Assembly (NCBI GenBank): GCA_955652855.1
Contig: CATPCN010000448.1
Location: 1-7,997 of the forward strand
Length of the DNA stretch: 7,997 nucleotides
Direction of reading: 5' to 3'
DNA from: an uncultured Chthoniobacterales bacterium
GTDB lineage: Bacteria; Verrucomicrobiota; Verrucomicrobiae; Chthoniobacterales; UBA10450
Shown here: one piece after another, positions 1 through 6,532 of the stretch
Layout of the letters: each line of letters starts with the position of its first letter
Position numbering within the stretch: the first letter of the stretch is position 1
Notes under the pieces: model-generated
Databases searched by the model: none
The model's input: only the letters and a program-made list of their open reading frames with translations
Told to the model about the DNA's origin: nothing
Program-made: the position numbers and the translations under genes

Positions 1-368
1 ACAAACCGAAACGCATGGTCGAGCATCAGAGATTTCAGCTCACGATTATAGGAGCCTCCCCAGAACGCTCTTTCCAGAAACGTCCAGCCGATTTCGACTT
101 CGCTTTCGGCCGGCTTGTAGTCGTGGTACCGCGAGCTCCCGATGATTCTTCCAGACTTTAGATCAAGGACCACGAAGGCGCCTTTAGATTCGATCGCCCC
201 GTCGAAAAACTTCTGAAAGACTTCTCGTTTGTACCGGCCGGGTTCGGGATGCTGTTCCCATATCAAAGGATCGCTGGCAGCCTGGAACAGAGGCTCGAAA
301 TCGTCCAGGCGGATGGGACGTAACTCAATCAGACTGCCCCGCAGCGATGGTTGAAGATCAAATTCCAT
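1..368 (-). CDS. GNAT-family N-acetyltransferase (RimJ/RimL-like), C-terminus cut by window start
   Basis: This protein is likely to transfer an acetyl group from acetyl-CoA to an amine, either a small molecule or a protein N-terminus; the substrate cannot be read from sequence. The frame opens with ATG at 368 and stays open to base 1, giving 122 residues and no stop. The opening residues 12-25 (SLIELRPIRLDDFE) are the usual first strand and helix of the Acetyltransf_3 type. Residues 64-80 form the central strands (AFVVLDLKSGRIIGSSR). Residues 92-110 (EIGWTFLERAFWGGSYNRE) match the strand 4 / acetyl-CoA pyrophosphate-loop region of this group, which in this subgroup has WGGSYN in place of the canonical loop. 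About 50 C-terminal residues should lie outside the window. A weak GGAAA lies about 6 bases before the start. It is transcribed away from the genes on its right. Family is confident, substrate unknown. Confidence 0.88.
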   Translation of the reverse strand, partial: MEFDLQPSLRGSLIELRPIRLDDFEPLFQAASDPLIWEQHPEPGRYKREVFQKFFDGAIESKGAFVVLDLKSGRIIGSSRYHDYKPAESEVEIGWTFLERAFWGGSYNRELKSLMLDHAFRF

Positions 369-509
369 GATCGTTTCCAGTCTAGCGGACTAAAGAAATC
401 TGGTAGCATCCTGGATTAATTTAGCCAAGTCGTGAATGCGCGGAGTAGCACCCGGTCGATGTTCTGGGTGGTGTTTCCGATGAACTTCTCGGTGGACTGC
501 GGGAGGAAA

Positions 510-608
510 ATGGTGCGCCGCCAGATCGAAATTGACGAAGATACCGATCGCATCCCGGGTGACCGGCGTTTTGCAGCCAATTTTCAGTTTGCAGGCATAG
601 GATCGTAA
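510..608 (+). pseudogene. Stub of a ribbon-helix-helix type antitoxin gene (N-terminus only)
   Basis: A GGGAGGA purine block at 501-507 precedes ATG 510, and the frame reads MVRRQIEIDEDTDRI before running into an unrelated tail that stops at 608, 32 codons in all. The opening (RRQIEIDEDTDRI) resembles from memory the beta-strand start of small ribbon-helix-helix DNA-binding antitoxins, where it is normally followed by about 60 more residues beginning LAxLA. Here the similarity stops at codon 15, so the gene looks truncated or replaced by deletion. The frame is also open upstream to an ATG at 459. Against this call, the opposite strand (about 420-545) has a short frame with strongly GC-rich third positions (ending RVLLRAFTTWLN and TAA), so the coding signal could belong to the tail of a minus-strand gene instead. 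Not expected to be functional. Confidence 0.35.
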
Positions 609-609
609 C

Positions 610-614
610 AGGAG
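610..614 (+). promoter_or_regulatory. Ribosome binding site of the PepSY-like gene
   Basis: AGGAG followed by six bases (ACTCTC) and ATG at 621. The good match and spacing fix the start and support the plus strand as the coding strand over the two long open frames on the opposite strand. Confidence 0.8.
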
Positions 615-620
615 ACTCTC

Positions 621-1076
621 ATGACCCGTACGCTCACCATCTTCTTATCGATCGCCGCCCTGGCTTGCACCGCTCTGGCCGCCGCGAAATCGCTACAGTT
701 GAAAGACCTTCCGCCGGCCGTCCAGAAGTCCGTGCAGGACGCCCTCAAGGGCGGCGAGATCAAGAACATCGTCAAGGAAACGGAAAAAGGCGTTACACAG
801 TATGAAGTCGAATCTGTGCTGAATGGCAAGCATCGCGACTTCAATGTGGACACTAAAGGCAATGTGATCGTAGTGGAGGAGGAGACCTCCATCGAGAGCA
901 TCCCCGCCGCCGCCAAAGCAACCATCATGAAGAAGGTCGGCGCCGGACAACTCGGCCTGGTGGAAACCTTCACCAAGCCTGGCAGCGAAACCATGTACGA
1001 AGCCGCTTGGAAGGACAAGGCCGGCAAGAAGCACGAAGTCCTGGTAAAAGCGGACGGTACCGAGACCAAGGACTAA
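621..1076 (+). CDS. Small exported protein with two tandem PepSY-like repeats
   Basis: A predicted secreted or periplasmic protein of 151 residues. Residues 1-22 are a clear signal peptide: MTRT, a hydrophobic core (LTIFLSIAALACTALA), then AAA before K23. The mature part is two copies of one unit: residues 30-88 (start LPPAVQKSVQ, then KGGEIKNIVKETEKGVTQYEVE) and residues 94-151 (start IPAAAKATIM, then VETFTKPGSETMYEAAW). Each has an N-terminal helix, a strand with the x-YE-hydrophobic pattern, and a final strand containing K-x-x-[DE]hhVxxxG. This is the layout of the PepSY-like (BLIP-type) fold found in small periplasmic proteins, some of which inhibit proteases or peptidoglycan enzymes. No catalytic residues are evident, so a binding role is likely. 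The gene stands alone on the plus strand with no operon partner. Export is confident; the precise family is moderately so, and the ligand is unknown. Confidence 0.85.
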   Translation: MTRTLTIFLSIAALACTALAAAKSLQLKDLPPAVQKSVQDALKGGEIKNIVKETEKGVTQYEVESVLNGKHRDFNVDTKGNVIVVEEETSIESIPAAAKATIMKKVGAGQLGLVETFTKPGSETMYEAAWKDKAGKKHEVLVKADGTETKD

Positions 1077-1108
1077 AGCGAAAGAGCCTGCCGTACATTG
1101 CTGGGGCT

Positions 1109-1213
1109 TCTGTATTCGCTCCGCCGTCTGCGTCTTCCCGCCGTAAACCCCATATTCGGTCAGATCACGCAGATTCGAATTGCGCGGGCGGACTCCGGCC
1201 AAATAAACTTCAC
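1109..1213 (-). pseudogene. Broken RelE/ParE-type toxin remnant
   Basis: A GTG at 1213-1211 overlaps the TGA of the upstream antitoxin-like gene (GTGA), the usual coupling in antitoxin-toxin pairs. It opens VKFIWPESARA, like the first strand of RelE/ParE toxins (compare the family pattern VKhxWxxxARxDLR), but the frame stops at 1160 after 17 codons. In the neighbouring frame, 1172-1128 reads LRDLTEYGVYGG, resembling the family's central hLRxLTxYGxTGxG helix-turn. Back in the first frame, about 1138-1111 reads GRRRRRSEYR, like the usual C-terminal RxRRExYR. About 85 residues would be expected; here the pieces lie within roughly 105 bases and in two frames, so the gene seems to have suffered an internal deletion and a frameshift. 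The comparison is from remembered family patterns, not an alignment. Confidence 0.45.
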
Positions 1214-1455
1214 GCCGGGCCGAATTCCCGGAGGATTTCGTCATGGGAAATCACTTTCCCGGCGCGAGCTTCGTCACGCACGCGAAGGATCGCCGCGACG
1301 CCGGCTTCGGTTAGCGGTTCGTCATCCGGCGGTGCCGGCAAAGCTGCCCGGTACGCCGGATTGACCGCCAGGCATTCCAAGAACTGCTTGGCCGCAGGCA
1401 GGTCGTCTTCTGGAATCCGGTCAACCAGATCGTGAATTGTGTCGCAACTCAACAA
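1210..1455 (-). CDS. Antitoxin-like small protein, TTG start, possibly orphaned
   Basis: Encodes 81 residues. Residues 6-30 (TIHDLVDRIPEDDLPAAKQFLECLA) form an amphipathic helical segment, followed by a proline/acidic linker (PAPPDDEPLTE, 41-51) and a C-terminal helix with the sequence GKVISHDEILREFG. The pattern of LVDRIPExxLxAAxRFLExLA plus an ending of GKVhxHxEhLREFG is typical of antitoxins encoded just before RelE-family toxins, and the end of the gene overlaps a toxin-like GTG by four bases. No ATG is available: the frame has TTG codons at 1455 and 1452, only 8 bases after the stop of the receptor gene, with no ribosome binding site in that gap. It may therefore depend on read-through from the receptor, or its own start and promoter may have been lost. 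With the toxin broken, it may be an orphan antitoxin; a functional role is uncertain. Confidence 0.65.
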   Translation of the reverse strand: MLSCDTIHDLVDRIPEDDLPAAKQFLECLAVNPAYRAALPAPPDDEPLTEAGVAAILRVRDEARAGKVISHDEILREFGPA

Positions 1456-1463
1456 GCGTGGCC

Positions 1464-4400
1464 TTAGAACCGGATTCTTAGGCCGAATTGGGCGGCTCGC
1501 GGCAGGCCCGTGCCGGTTGGAATGGACGGGCGAACCGCGCTGAAGCTCGCGAACGAACTGGCGCGATCGACACCCGCCAGCGCGCGGTTTCCAGCGGTGT
1601 TCAAAAGGCCACCGTTCGAGCCAAGCTTGAACCCTCCGGTGGGGTTGCCGGAAGCGTCGGCGTTCACCGTGGTCAGCGTCCCATTGAAGGCACTGCCCGG
1701 AAAGCCGGCCGAACCCACCAGATTCGAGATGTTGAACACGTTGAACATCTGGGCGGTCAGCTCAATGGATAACTTCTCCCGGATCTTGAAATCCTTGGCG
1801 AGCTGCAGGTCCTGCGAGATGAACGAGTCACCGAAACGGACGCTATCGGGAACTTCCAACAGGAACGGCGCGCGGCCGCCGCGGGGCAACGGCCTACCGG
1901 CGATCGACTGGTTGTAGGCAACGATCAACGAGTTCAGCTTCTGCACAGAATCGACATCGCGCCCCAACGAACCGCGGCTGGTACCGGGCAACAGGCTCCC
2001 ATTGATGCCGTTACCGAGCAAATCCGCCGACCCGACCAGGATCGAAGCCGGCAACCCGCTGTACCAAGTGGAGATCAGCGAGGCGCGAAACCCCGCCGGC
2101 AAATTGGCCACGCCGTTCAACACCAGGCGTTGAGTCCGATCCAGCGAACCCGGACCGAAATTCGCCTTCCCGTTGCGGTTGACCAATGCGCCGCCGCCAA
2201 GCCCCAGGCCATCCGGCACGGTGGTTTGAAAGCGCGAGAGCGCGTAGGACGCGGTGTATTGGAAGTGGCGCGAGAAACGCTTGTCCAAGCGCACGGTGAG
2301 CGCTCGATATCGTGAATAGCCGTCGGAGTTGACGACCGTAATCTGCTTAGCCGGTTTGGTGCCGTCGCCCAGGGTGATGGGCGCGCCGTTGCCGGGGAAA
2401 ATATTGGCCCCGTCGATGTCGCGCGTAAAATCGTGTACGCTGCGCGAATAAATAAAGTTGACGTCGACGACCGTGTCCATCGGCAGCTCTCGCTGCACAC
2501 CCGCGTTGTACTGCATGCTGTACGGCGTGCGGAGATTGTTATTAATCACCAGACCGGTCCCGGTCACCTGCAGCGTAGGCACGGTCAGTGGCGGAGCGTT
2601 GATATACACCGCCTGTCCGGCGGCGACGATGGGCAAAGCGTTCTTCAAAGTGCCGGTCAACGCGGGCGTGAAGTCAAACGTGCTGGTTCCGGCTCCACGG
2701 CTAAAGTCGAAGAAACCCGAGCTTCCGGCCGCGAGCGTTACGGTATCGTTGCCGGAGTTGAACGGCGCCAGGCTGGCTCGTTCGTTGGTGACCAGATTGC
2801 TGACCTCCTGCGCATAGTAAAGACCGAAGCCGGCGCGAATCGCGGTCTTGTGATCCTTGGACGGATCCCAGGCGATTCCGAAATGCGGCGCGAAATTCTT
2901 GGTGCTGAGGGGCGTTGCCGCAGTGCCGCGCGGCAGGAGCGGGTTCACGATTTGGGGTTTCTGGAGGTCGTTATCCACCGGATGAGTATCCACTTCGTAG
3001 CGCACGCCGTAGGCGACGGTAAGGTTGGGACGCAGGCGCCACTGGTCTTCGGCGTATCCGGAAAACCGAGTGTTGCGGTAGCTGTTGTCGGGCGTGGCTG
3101 GAAGGCGGATGCCCTTCTTGTTACCGATCACGATCTGCACGATGGTGGCATTGAGCAGGTCGGCGAGGTTGGGCTGTGCGGGCGCGTTGACGGTAATCCG
3201 TGGGAACCCGACCGCGAAGTTGAAGACGCTTAGCTGTCGATAAGTGACGCCTCCCCCGAACCGAATGGTGTGGCTACCGCGGTTGTAGACCAGATCGTCG
3301 CGGTACTGATTGAAATATTCCTCGGTTCCCTGCGGCGTGTTGCTGTCGGGTCCGGCGACGAGCGACCCGTCGCTGGTGACAATCTGGAAATTCTCCGCGC
3401 CGGGCACGGCGAACTGTTGGGCGGCGGAGGGCGGCCGCTGGATCCGGTTCCGGAAGTTGGTCACGGCCATGCGGAATCCGTTGGTGAAGCGCGGGGTGAT
3501 GACCGTGTCCCAGCCCATGGCCCACTGGTCCGTCACATCCGAATTGACGTTGCCAGTGGACGGGGCCGTGTTGCCACCGAAGCCGCCGAAATTGGAATCT
3601 TCATTGCGGGTCCAGCGAAAAAAAGTCTGATTGTTGGCGTTTACCTGCCAGTCGCCGCGGACGCTCGAGGAGGTCTGATCGTACGGCGCTGCGTACGAGC
3701 TGAGACTTGGGAAATACGGCGTGGCGACGGAAATCGCCGAAGCCTCGCGCGTTTTCTCGAAATTGCCGAAGAAGAAAAGTTTGTCCTTAATTACACGGCC
3801 ACCCAGGCCCGCGCCATACTGCTCCCGGTCGAAGGGTGGCTTCACCGCGGTGAAATTAGGCCGGGCGGCGAAGTCCGATCCACGGCCGAAGGCGAACGCG
3901 CTGCCGTGATACTGGTTGGAGCCTGATTTAGTGATGACGTTTACGCCGCCGGTGGCAGTGATGCCGGTAGAGGCGTCGGCGTTCGACGTGGACACCTGGA
4001 ACTCTTGGATAGTTTCCTGCGAGATGTTCAACGTAGTGGTACCGACGTGCTCATCCACGACGTCAACGCCATCGAGCGTGATGCGCGCTTCTCGCCCCTG
4101 CCTTCCGGCGATCGAGATGCCGGTGTAGCGCGTCTTAGTGGGGTCGAAAGTCTTGCCGTCCTGGATTTCGACACCCGGCTCGAGACGCGCCAATTCCAGA
4201 TAATTGCGGCCGTTGAGCGGGAGCTGGTCGATCTGCTTGGTGGTGACCACGCCACCGATAGTGGTGTGCTCGGTGTCGACACGAACAGCTTCGCCGCCGA
4301 CCTGGACCTGAGTGCTGGCCGTGCTAAGCGCGAGCCCGATCTCGACGTGAGCGGTCTGGCCGATTTCCACGGTGACCTTTTGCACGGTTGCCGCCGCGAA

Positions 4401-4658
4401 ACCCGGCGACGTGACCTGAACGTTGTAATCGCCCGGCTGGAGTGTGGAAAGCAAAAAATACCCTTCGCCGTTGGTGCTAGTGATGCGCACCGCGGCGGTG
4501 GCGGCCGACGTAGCCCTAACTTCCGCTCCGGCAACGACTGCGCCGGATGGGTCTTTTACGACACCGGAAATGTTGCCGATGGGCGCTTGTCCGGCGAGCA
4601 GCCAAGCGAAGAGAAGGACGGAAGCCGCTATTCGCAGCCATAGATGTTTGGTATCCAA
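1464..4658 (-). CDS. TonB-dependent outer-membrane receptor with carboxypeptidase-regulatory-like domain
   Basis: A 1064-residue outer-membrane transporter of the Oar-like type, expected to take up a large substrate (oligosaccharide, peptide or metal chelate; not readable) with energy from TonB-ExbBD. Residues 1-25 are a signal peptide (LRIAASVLLFAWLLAGQA). Residues 28-110 are the carboxypeptidase-regulatory-like beta domain (GNISGVVKDPSGAVVAGAEV, then GYFLLSTLQPGDYNVQVTSPGF). The plug follows, with LPLNGRNYLEL at 146-156, ITLDGVDVVDE at 193-203 and GGVNVITKSGSNQYHGSAF at 238-256. The rest is a beta barrel rich in alternating aromatic strands, ending LRIRF with the terminal phenylalanine used for BAM-dependent assembly. 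The start is TTG at 4658: an in-frame TAA lies 18 bases upstream, GGGGGA sits 6 bases before it, and the signal peptide begins directly after. Length is normal for acidobacterial members. No SusD-like partner or TonB gene lies beside it. Confidence 0.96.
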   Translation of the reverse strand: MDTKHLWLRIAASVLLFAWLLAGQAPIGNISGVVKDPSGAVVAGAEVRATSAATAAVRITSTNGEGYFLLSTLQPGDYNVQVTSPGFAAATVQKVTVEIGQTAHVEIGLALSTASTQVQVGGEAVRVDTEHTTIGGVVTTKQIDQLPLNGRNYLELARLEPGVEIQDGKTFDPTKTRYTGISIAGRQGREARITLDGVDVVDEHVGTTTLNISQETIQEFQVSTSNADASTGITATGGVNVITKSGSNQYHGSAFAFGRGSDFAARPNFTAVKPPFDREQYGAGLGGRVIKDKLFFFGNFEKTREASAISVATPYFPSLSSYAAPYDQTSSSVRGDWQVNANNQTFFRWTRNEDSNFGGFGGNTAPSTGNVNSDVTDQWAMGWDTVITPRFTNGFRMAVTNFRNRIQRPPSAAQQFAVPGAENFQIVTSDGSLVAGPDSNTPQGTEEYFNQYRDDLVYNRGSHTIRFGGGVTYRQLSVFNFAVGFPRITVNAPAQPNLADLLNATIVQIVIGNKKGIRLPATPDNSYRNTRFSGYAEDQWRLRPNLTVAYGVRYEVDTHPVDNDLQKPQIVNPLLPRGTAATPLSTKNFAPHFGIAWDPSKDHKTAIRAGFGLYYAQEVSNLVTNERASLAPFNSGNDTVTLAAGSSGFFDFSRGAGTSTFDFTPALTGTLKNALPIVAAGQAVYINAPPLTVPTLQVTGTGLVINNNLRTPYSMQYNAGVQRELPMDTVVDVNFIYSRSVHDFTRDIDGANIFPGNGAPITLGDGTKPAKQITVVNSDGYSRYRALTVRLDKRFSRHFQYTASYALSRFQTTVPDGLGLGGGALVNRNGKANFGPGSLDRTQRLVLNGVANLPAGFRASLISTWYSGLPASILVGSADLLGNGINGSLLPGTSRGSLGRDVDSVQKLNSLIVAYNQSIAGRPLPRGGRAPFLLEVPDSVRFGDSFISQDLQLAKDFKIREKLSIELTAQMFNVFNISNLVGSAGFPGSAFNGTLTTVNADASGNPTGGFKLGSNGGLLNTAGNRALAGVDRASSFASFSAVRPSIPTGTGLPRAAQFGLRIRF

Positions 4659-4841
4659 AGCGAATCCCCCAAATTACGAATACTTCCAGGATACTGGTTA
4701 GACGTGGGTCCTTTGGGAAAGGGTAGGGAAGAATTGCGGCCTACCGCGTTCACACATTGAATTCGTTGGATGGGCGAAAACTAATACCTAGAGTAGATGC
4801 GCCCGGGCGTGGCTCCCTGCCTAGCGGGGACAGCAAGCGGG
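4659..4841 (-). other. Receptor leader and end of the SIR2 operon
   Basis: This 183-base gap must contain the receptor's promoter and any terminator of the upstream operon. An inverted repeat CCTAGC (4820-4825) / GCTAGG (4841-4846) with a 15-base loop spans the SIR2 stop codon, but its stem is only six pairs and no T-run follows, so it is at best a weak terminator. GCGGCCTACCGC (4737-4748) could form a four-pair hairpin. I could not place a convincing promoter. The open frames crossing this gap look non-coding. Confidence 0.4.
4665..4670 (-). promoter_or_regulatory. Ribosome binding site that fixes the receptor's TTG start
   Basis: On the minus strand GGGGGA is followed by TTCGCT and TTG. 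With the in-frame TAA just upstream (4674-4676) it leaves TTG 4658 as the only start that keeps the full signal peptide. Confidence 0.7.
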
Positions 4842-5753
4842 CTAGGGGAAATTGGCCGCAGACTGACATACAGCAAAAAGCAACGAGGGCAAGTCTGCAA
4901 AATAGTCGGCAAGCGGTTCGACGTGAACATGATACTGAGCCCAATCCAGCACTTCCACCTGCTCAGGTCTTGCACGAAGCACAATCCCCCAAAAGCCATC
5001 CTTCGCTGGGCTAAATGCGTGCTTTTGGGCGGTTCGAGCCACTAACTGTTTGAGATGTATGTCATCCCGTCCAAGACCGATAAACAGACAGACGTGGGCT
5101 TGCATCGCAACTTCCATCCGTTGATTCCATCGACTGTCGCGACTCTGTTCTAAATAGCTCCGCTCATCAAACACTAAGAAGGTGCTCTTAACACGGAAAG
5201 GCGACCCAGGTGACGGCAAGAAGCCATGCGGATGGTGCACGAGCACGTCAGCTGGCTCAATCCAAAATTTCTCGTCAATCACAGGTTTTGCGATGATCCC
5301 GAAGTAGCGCAAGTACCTTTCAAGGATGTCGTCGAAGTTTAATGTGAACACTTCAGTCACACGACCCCGACCACTGTGGGAAACCAGAGCGCCAATTCCA
5401 GACAGAGTTGGATTACTCCGAATCGCCGCAAAGTCTAGAACAACCCCTTGATACAGTGCGCCCTGAACTAGCATTTGAAAGTCGCTGAAGCTCTTTCCTT
5501 GGGCCAACACTTTGTTCTTGAAGTCCTCGGCCTGCTGGATGTAATTCGATCCTGCCGGCTGATTCCAATCTTCGGCAGCGTAAAGGCTGGCCATCAGCGT
5601 CGGCCACGTAGGAAGGCCGATCGCCGAAGCACCTGAATTAATAAGTTCCCTGCTAACGCCAGCTCCGAGAAAAATAGCGAGCCTGCCCTTTTGCAGGGCT
5701 TCACTAAGGTACTCAACTACGTAACCTCGGTCACTGAAGTCAGTCTTGCTCAT
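4842..5753 (-). CDS. SIR2-like (SIR2_2 type) NAD-binding protein, putative defence effector
   Basis: A 303-residue soluble protein, nearly all SIR2-like domain. Residues 25-34 (LAIFLGAGVS) are the GAGxS loop that binds NAD diphosphate. Residues 136-144 (FTLNFDDIL) match the T-x-N-[YF]-D motif carrying the catalytic asparagine (N139). Residues 173-178 (HHPHGF) match the H-x-HG motif with the catalytic histidine (probably H174 or H176). Residues 223-234 (LFIGLGRDDIHL) match the F-x-G-x-S-x-x-D-x-x-L motif, with G/R where S is common. Members of this group in anti-phage systems (for example ThsA of Thoeris, Dsr1/Dsr2, and Argonaute-linked SIR2 proteins) degrade NAD+ and halt the infected cell; that role here is inference. 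There is no sensor domain or zinc-binding cysteine cluster, arguing against a housekeeping deacetylase and suggesting that sensing lies in partner proteins. ATG 5753 lies 17 bases after the preceding stop; AAAAGGA is at 5765-5771. Confidence 0.87.
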   Translation of the reverse strand: MSKTDFSDRGYVVEYLSEALQKGRLAIFLGAGVSRELINSGASAIGLPTWPTLMASLYAAEDWNQPAGSNYIQQAEDFKNKVLAQGKSFSDFQMLVQGALYQGVVLDFAAIRSNPTLSGIGALVSHSGRGRVTEVFTLNFDDILERYLRYFGIIAKPVIDEKFWIEPADVLVHHPHGFLPSPGSPFRVKSTFLVFDERSYLEQSRDSRWNQRMEVAMQAHVCLFIGLGRDDIHLKQLVARTAQKHAFSPAKDGFWGIVLRARPEQVEVLDWAQYHVHVEPLADYFADLPSLLFAVCQSAANFP

Positions 5754-5764
5754 GGCCTATGTGG

Positions 5765-5771
5765 TCCTTTT
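5765..5771 (-). promoter_or_regulatory. Ribosome binding site of the SIR2-like gene
   Basis: AAAAGGA overlaps the last base of the stop codon of the preceding gene and lies 11 bases before ATG 5753, slightly long spacing. Together with the 17-base gap it supports co-transcription and likely re-initiation by terminating ribosomes. Confidence 0.55.
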
Positions 5772-6532
5772 CATCTAATAAAGCCGAACCTGTTCAGGCT
5801 GCGGAGGAGCCCTTCAACCTCCTTGAACCGCTCTTTCTGCCCGTGCGCCGATCCCGGCACTACGAATGAAAGAAAACCAGTCTTTCCGAGTCTCAATACT
5901 TCAAAGCTACCAGGGAATCCCTGCTCACCCGACGTCTTGCGTCGTAGACTGCAGTTTCGAAAACGGACTAGCGGGATAGCTGTAGTGAACAAGGAGACTG
6001 ACGCGAGGTCATCGCCTTCGAACTCGATTCGCTGGAGGCTTCCTCCAAAAGCATCTGTCCTTGCCGAACCATAACCTAACGTGTGGAGGTTGTTGAAGTC
6101 CGGCCACTCGCCCGCCGATTCAATATTTGGCGGAGAAGGCGGATGCGAATCATCTTCATCTTGCCTAGACTGCTTCACGAAATCTCGGAATTGCATCATC
6201 GCCAAGACTAGTTCATGCACGGCGATGTCAGCTTTCTTAAGAAAGGTCGCGAGCGTCGGACGAAGATCCATTTCAATGAAATGGTCGCAGACGCGATAAT
6301 GGTTACTCAAAACGATCAGTCGATCGCCTCCCCACTTTATGAGCAGTTGATGCGTGAAGGGTGGCGGTCCCTGCGTTTCGATTCTGGGTATTTGTTCCGG
6401 AATTACGTAATCATACTTGTGCCAGCCTTCTATCGTTTCAACTTCGCGAGAAAGTCGGGGGAGCCGTGGCATTGCAGAGCGCATGGCGGAAGGCTTGCTC
6501 CAAATTAGGAATCCCGACAGCCTGTCGCTCAT
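5771..6532 (-). CDS. Unrecognised 253-residue protein between the HExxH and SIR2 genes
   Basis: I do not recognise a family. The protein has no signal peptide or membrane segment and is predicted cytoplasmic. It seems to have two halves: residues 35-120, mixed strands and helices with TIEGWHKYDYVIPEQIP, KWGGDRLIVLSNHYRVCDHF and a helix ADIAVHELVLAMMQFRDFV; then a charged, proline-rich linker at 121-140 (DEDDSHPPSPP); then residues 145-253, strand-rich (LQRIEFEGDDL, VSLFTTAIPLVRFRNC, GKTGFLSFVVPG), ending in a helix (KERFKEVEGLLRSL). No nucleotide-binding loop or nuclease motif is visible. ATG 6532 overlaps the stop of the preceding gene as ATGA, and AAAGGA lies 9 bases upstream inside that gene, so the start is secure and the two proteins are probably made in step. 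Position between a possible protease and a possible NADase suggests an adaptor or sensor role, which is inference only. Confidence 0.78.
   Translation of the reverse strand: MSDRLSGFLIWSKPSAMRSAMPRLPRLSREVETIEGWHKYDYVIPEQIPRIETQGPPPFTHQLLIKWGGDRLIVLSNHYRVCDHFIEMDLRPTLATFLKKADIAVHELVLAMMQFRDFVKQSRQDEDDSHPPSPPNIESAGEWPDFNNLHTLGYGSARTDAFGGSLQRIEFEGDDLASVSLFTTAIPLVRFRNCSLRRKTSGEQGFPGSFEVLRLGKTGFLSFVVPGSAHGQKERFKEVEGLLRSLNRFGFIR

Larger units (their letters stand above)
369..620. other. Gene-poor gap with decayed coding debris
   Basis: This interval separates the minus-strand acetyltransferase from the plus-strand exported protein, so it must hold the 5' regions of both. I could not place convincing -35/-10 boxes. 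Apart from the antitoxin-like stub at 510-608 and the competing minus-strand frame tail, I see no RNA gene, repeat or strong hairpin. AGGAG at 610-614 is the ribosome binding site of the following gene. Confidence 0.5.

Noticed and set aside
584..1244. Minus-strand open frames of 161 and 183 residues opposite the exported protein
   Set aside because: The plus-strand gene has a ribosome binding site, a signal peptide and a coherent repeat structure; the antisense translations show none. The first part of the 183-residue frame matters only because a piece of it (1172-1128) resembles a toxin fragment.
2433..3926. Long plus-strand open frames (266 residues at 2433-3233, 218 residues at 3270-3926)
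   Set aside because: They lie opposite the receptor gene, whose translation is a full, clearly recognisable protein. Their residues are rich in R, G, A and V with no domain, as expected for the antisense of a high-GC gene.
4028..4534. Minus-strand 168-residue frame inside the receptor gene
   Set aside because: It is an out-of-frame reading of the receptor's plug and regulatory-like domain region, full of R and S, with no independent start signal.
4820..4846. Inverted repeat CCTAGC/GCTAGG as a terminator of the SIR2 operon
   Set aside because: Only six pairs, a 15-base loop, overlap with the stop codon and no T-run; not strong enough to call a terminator.
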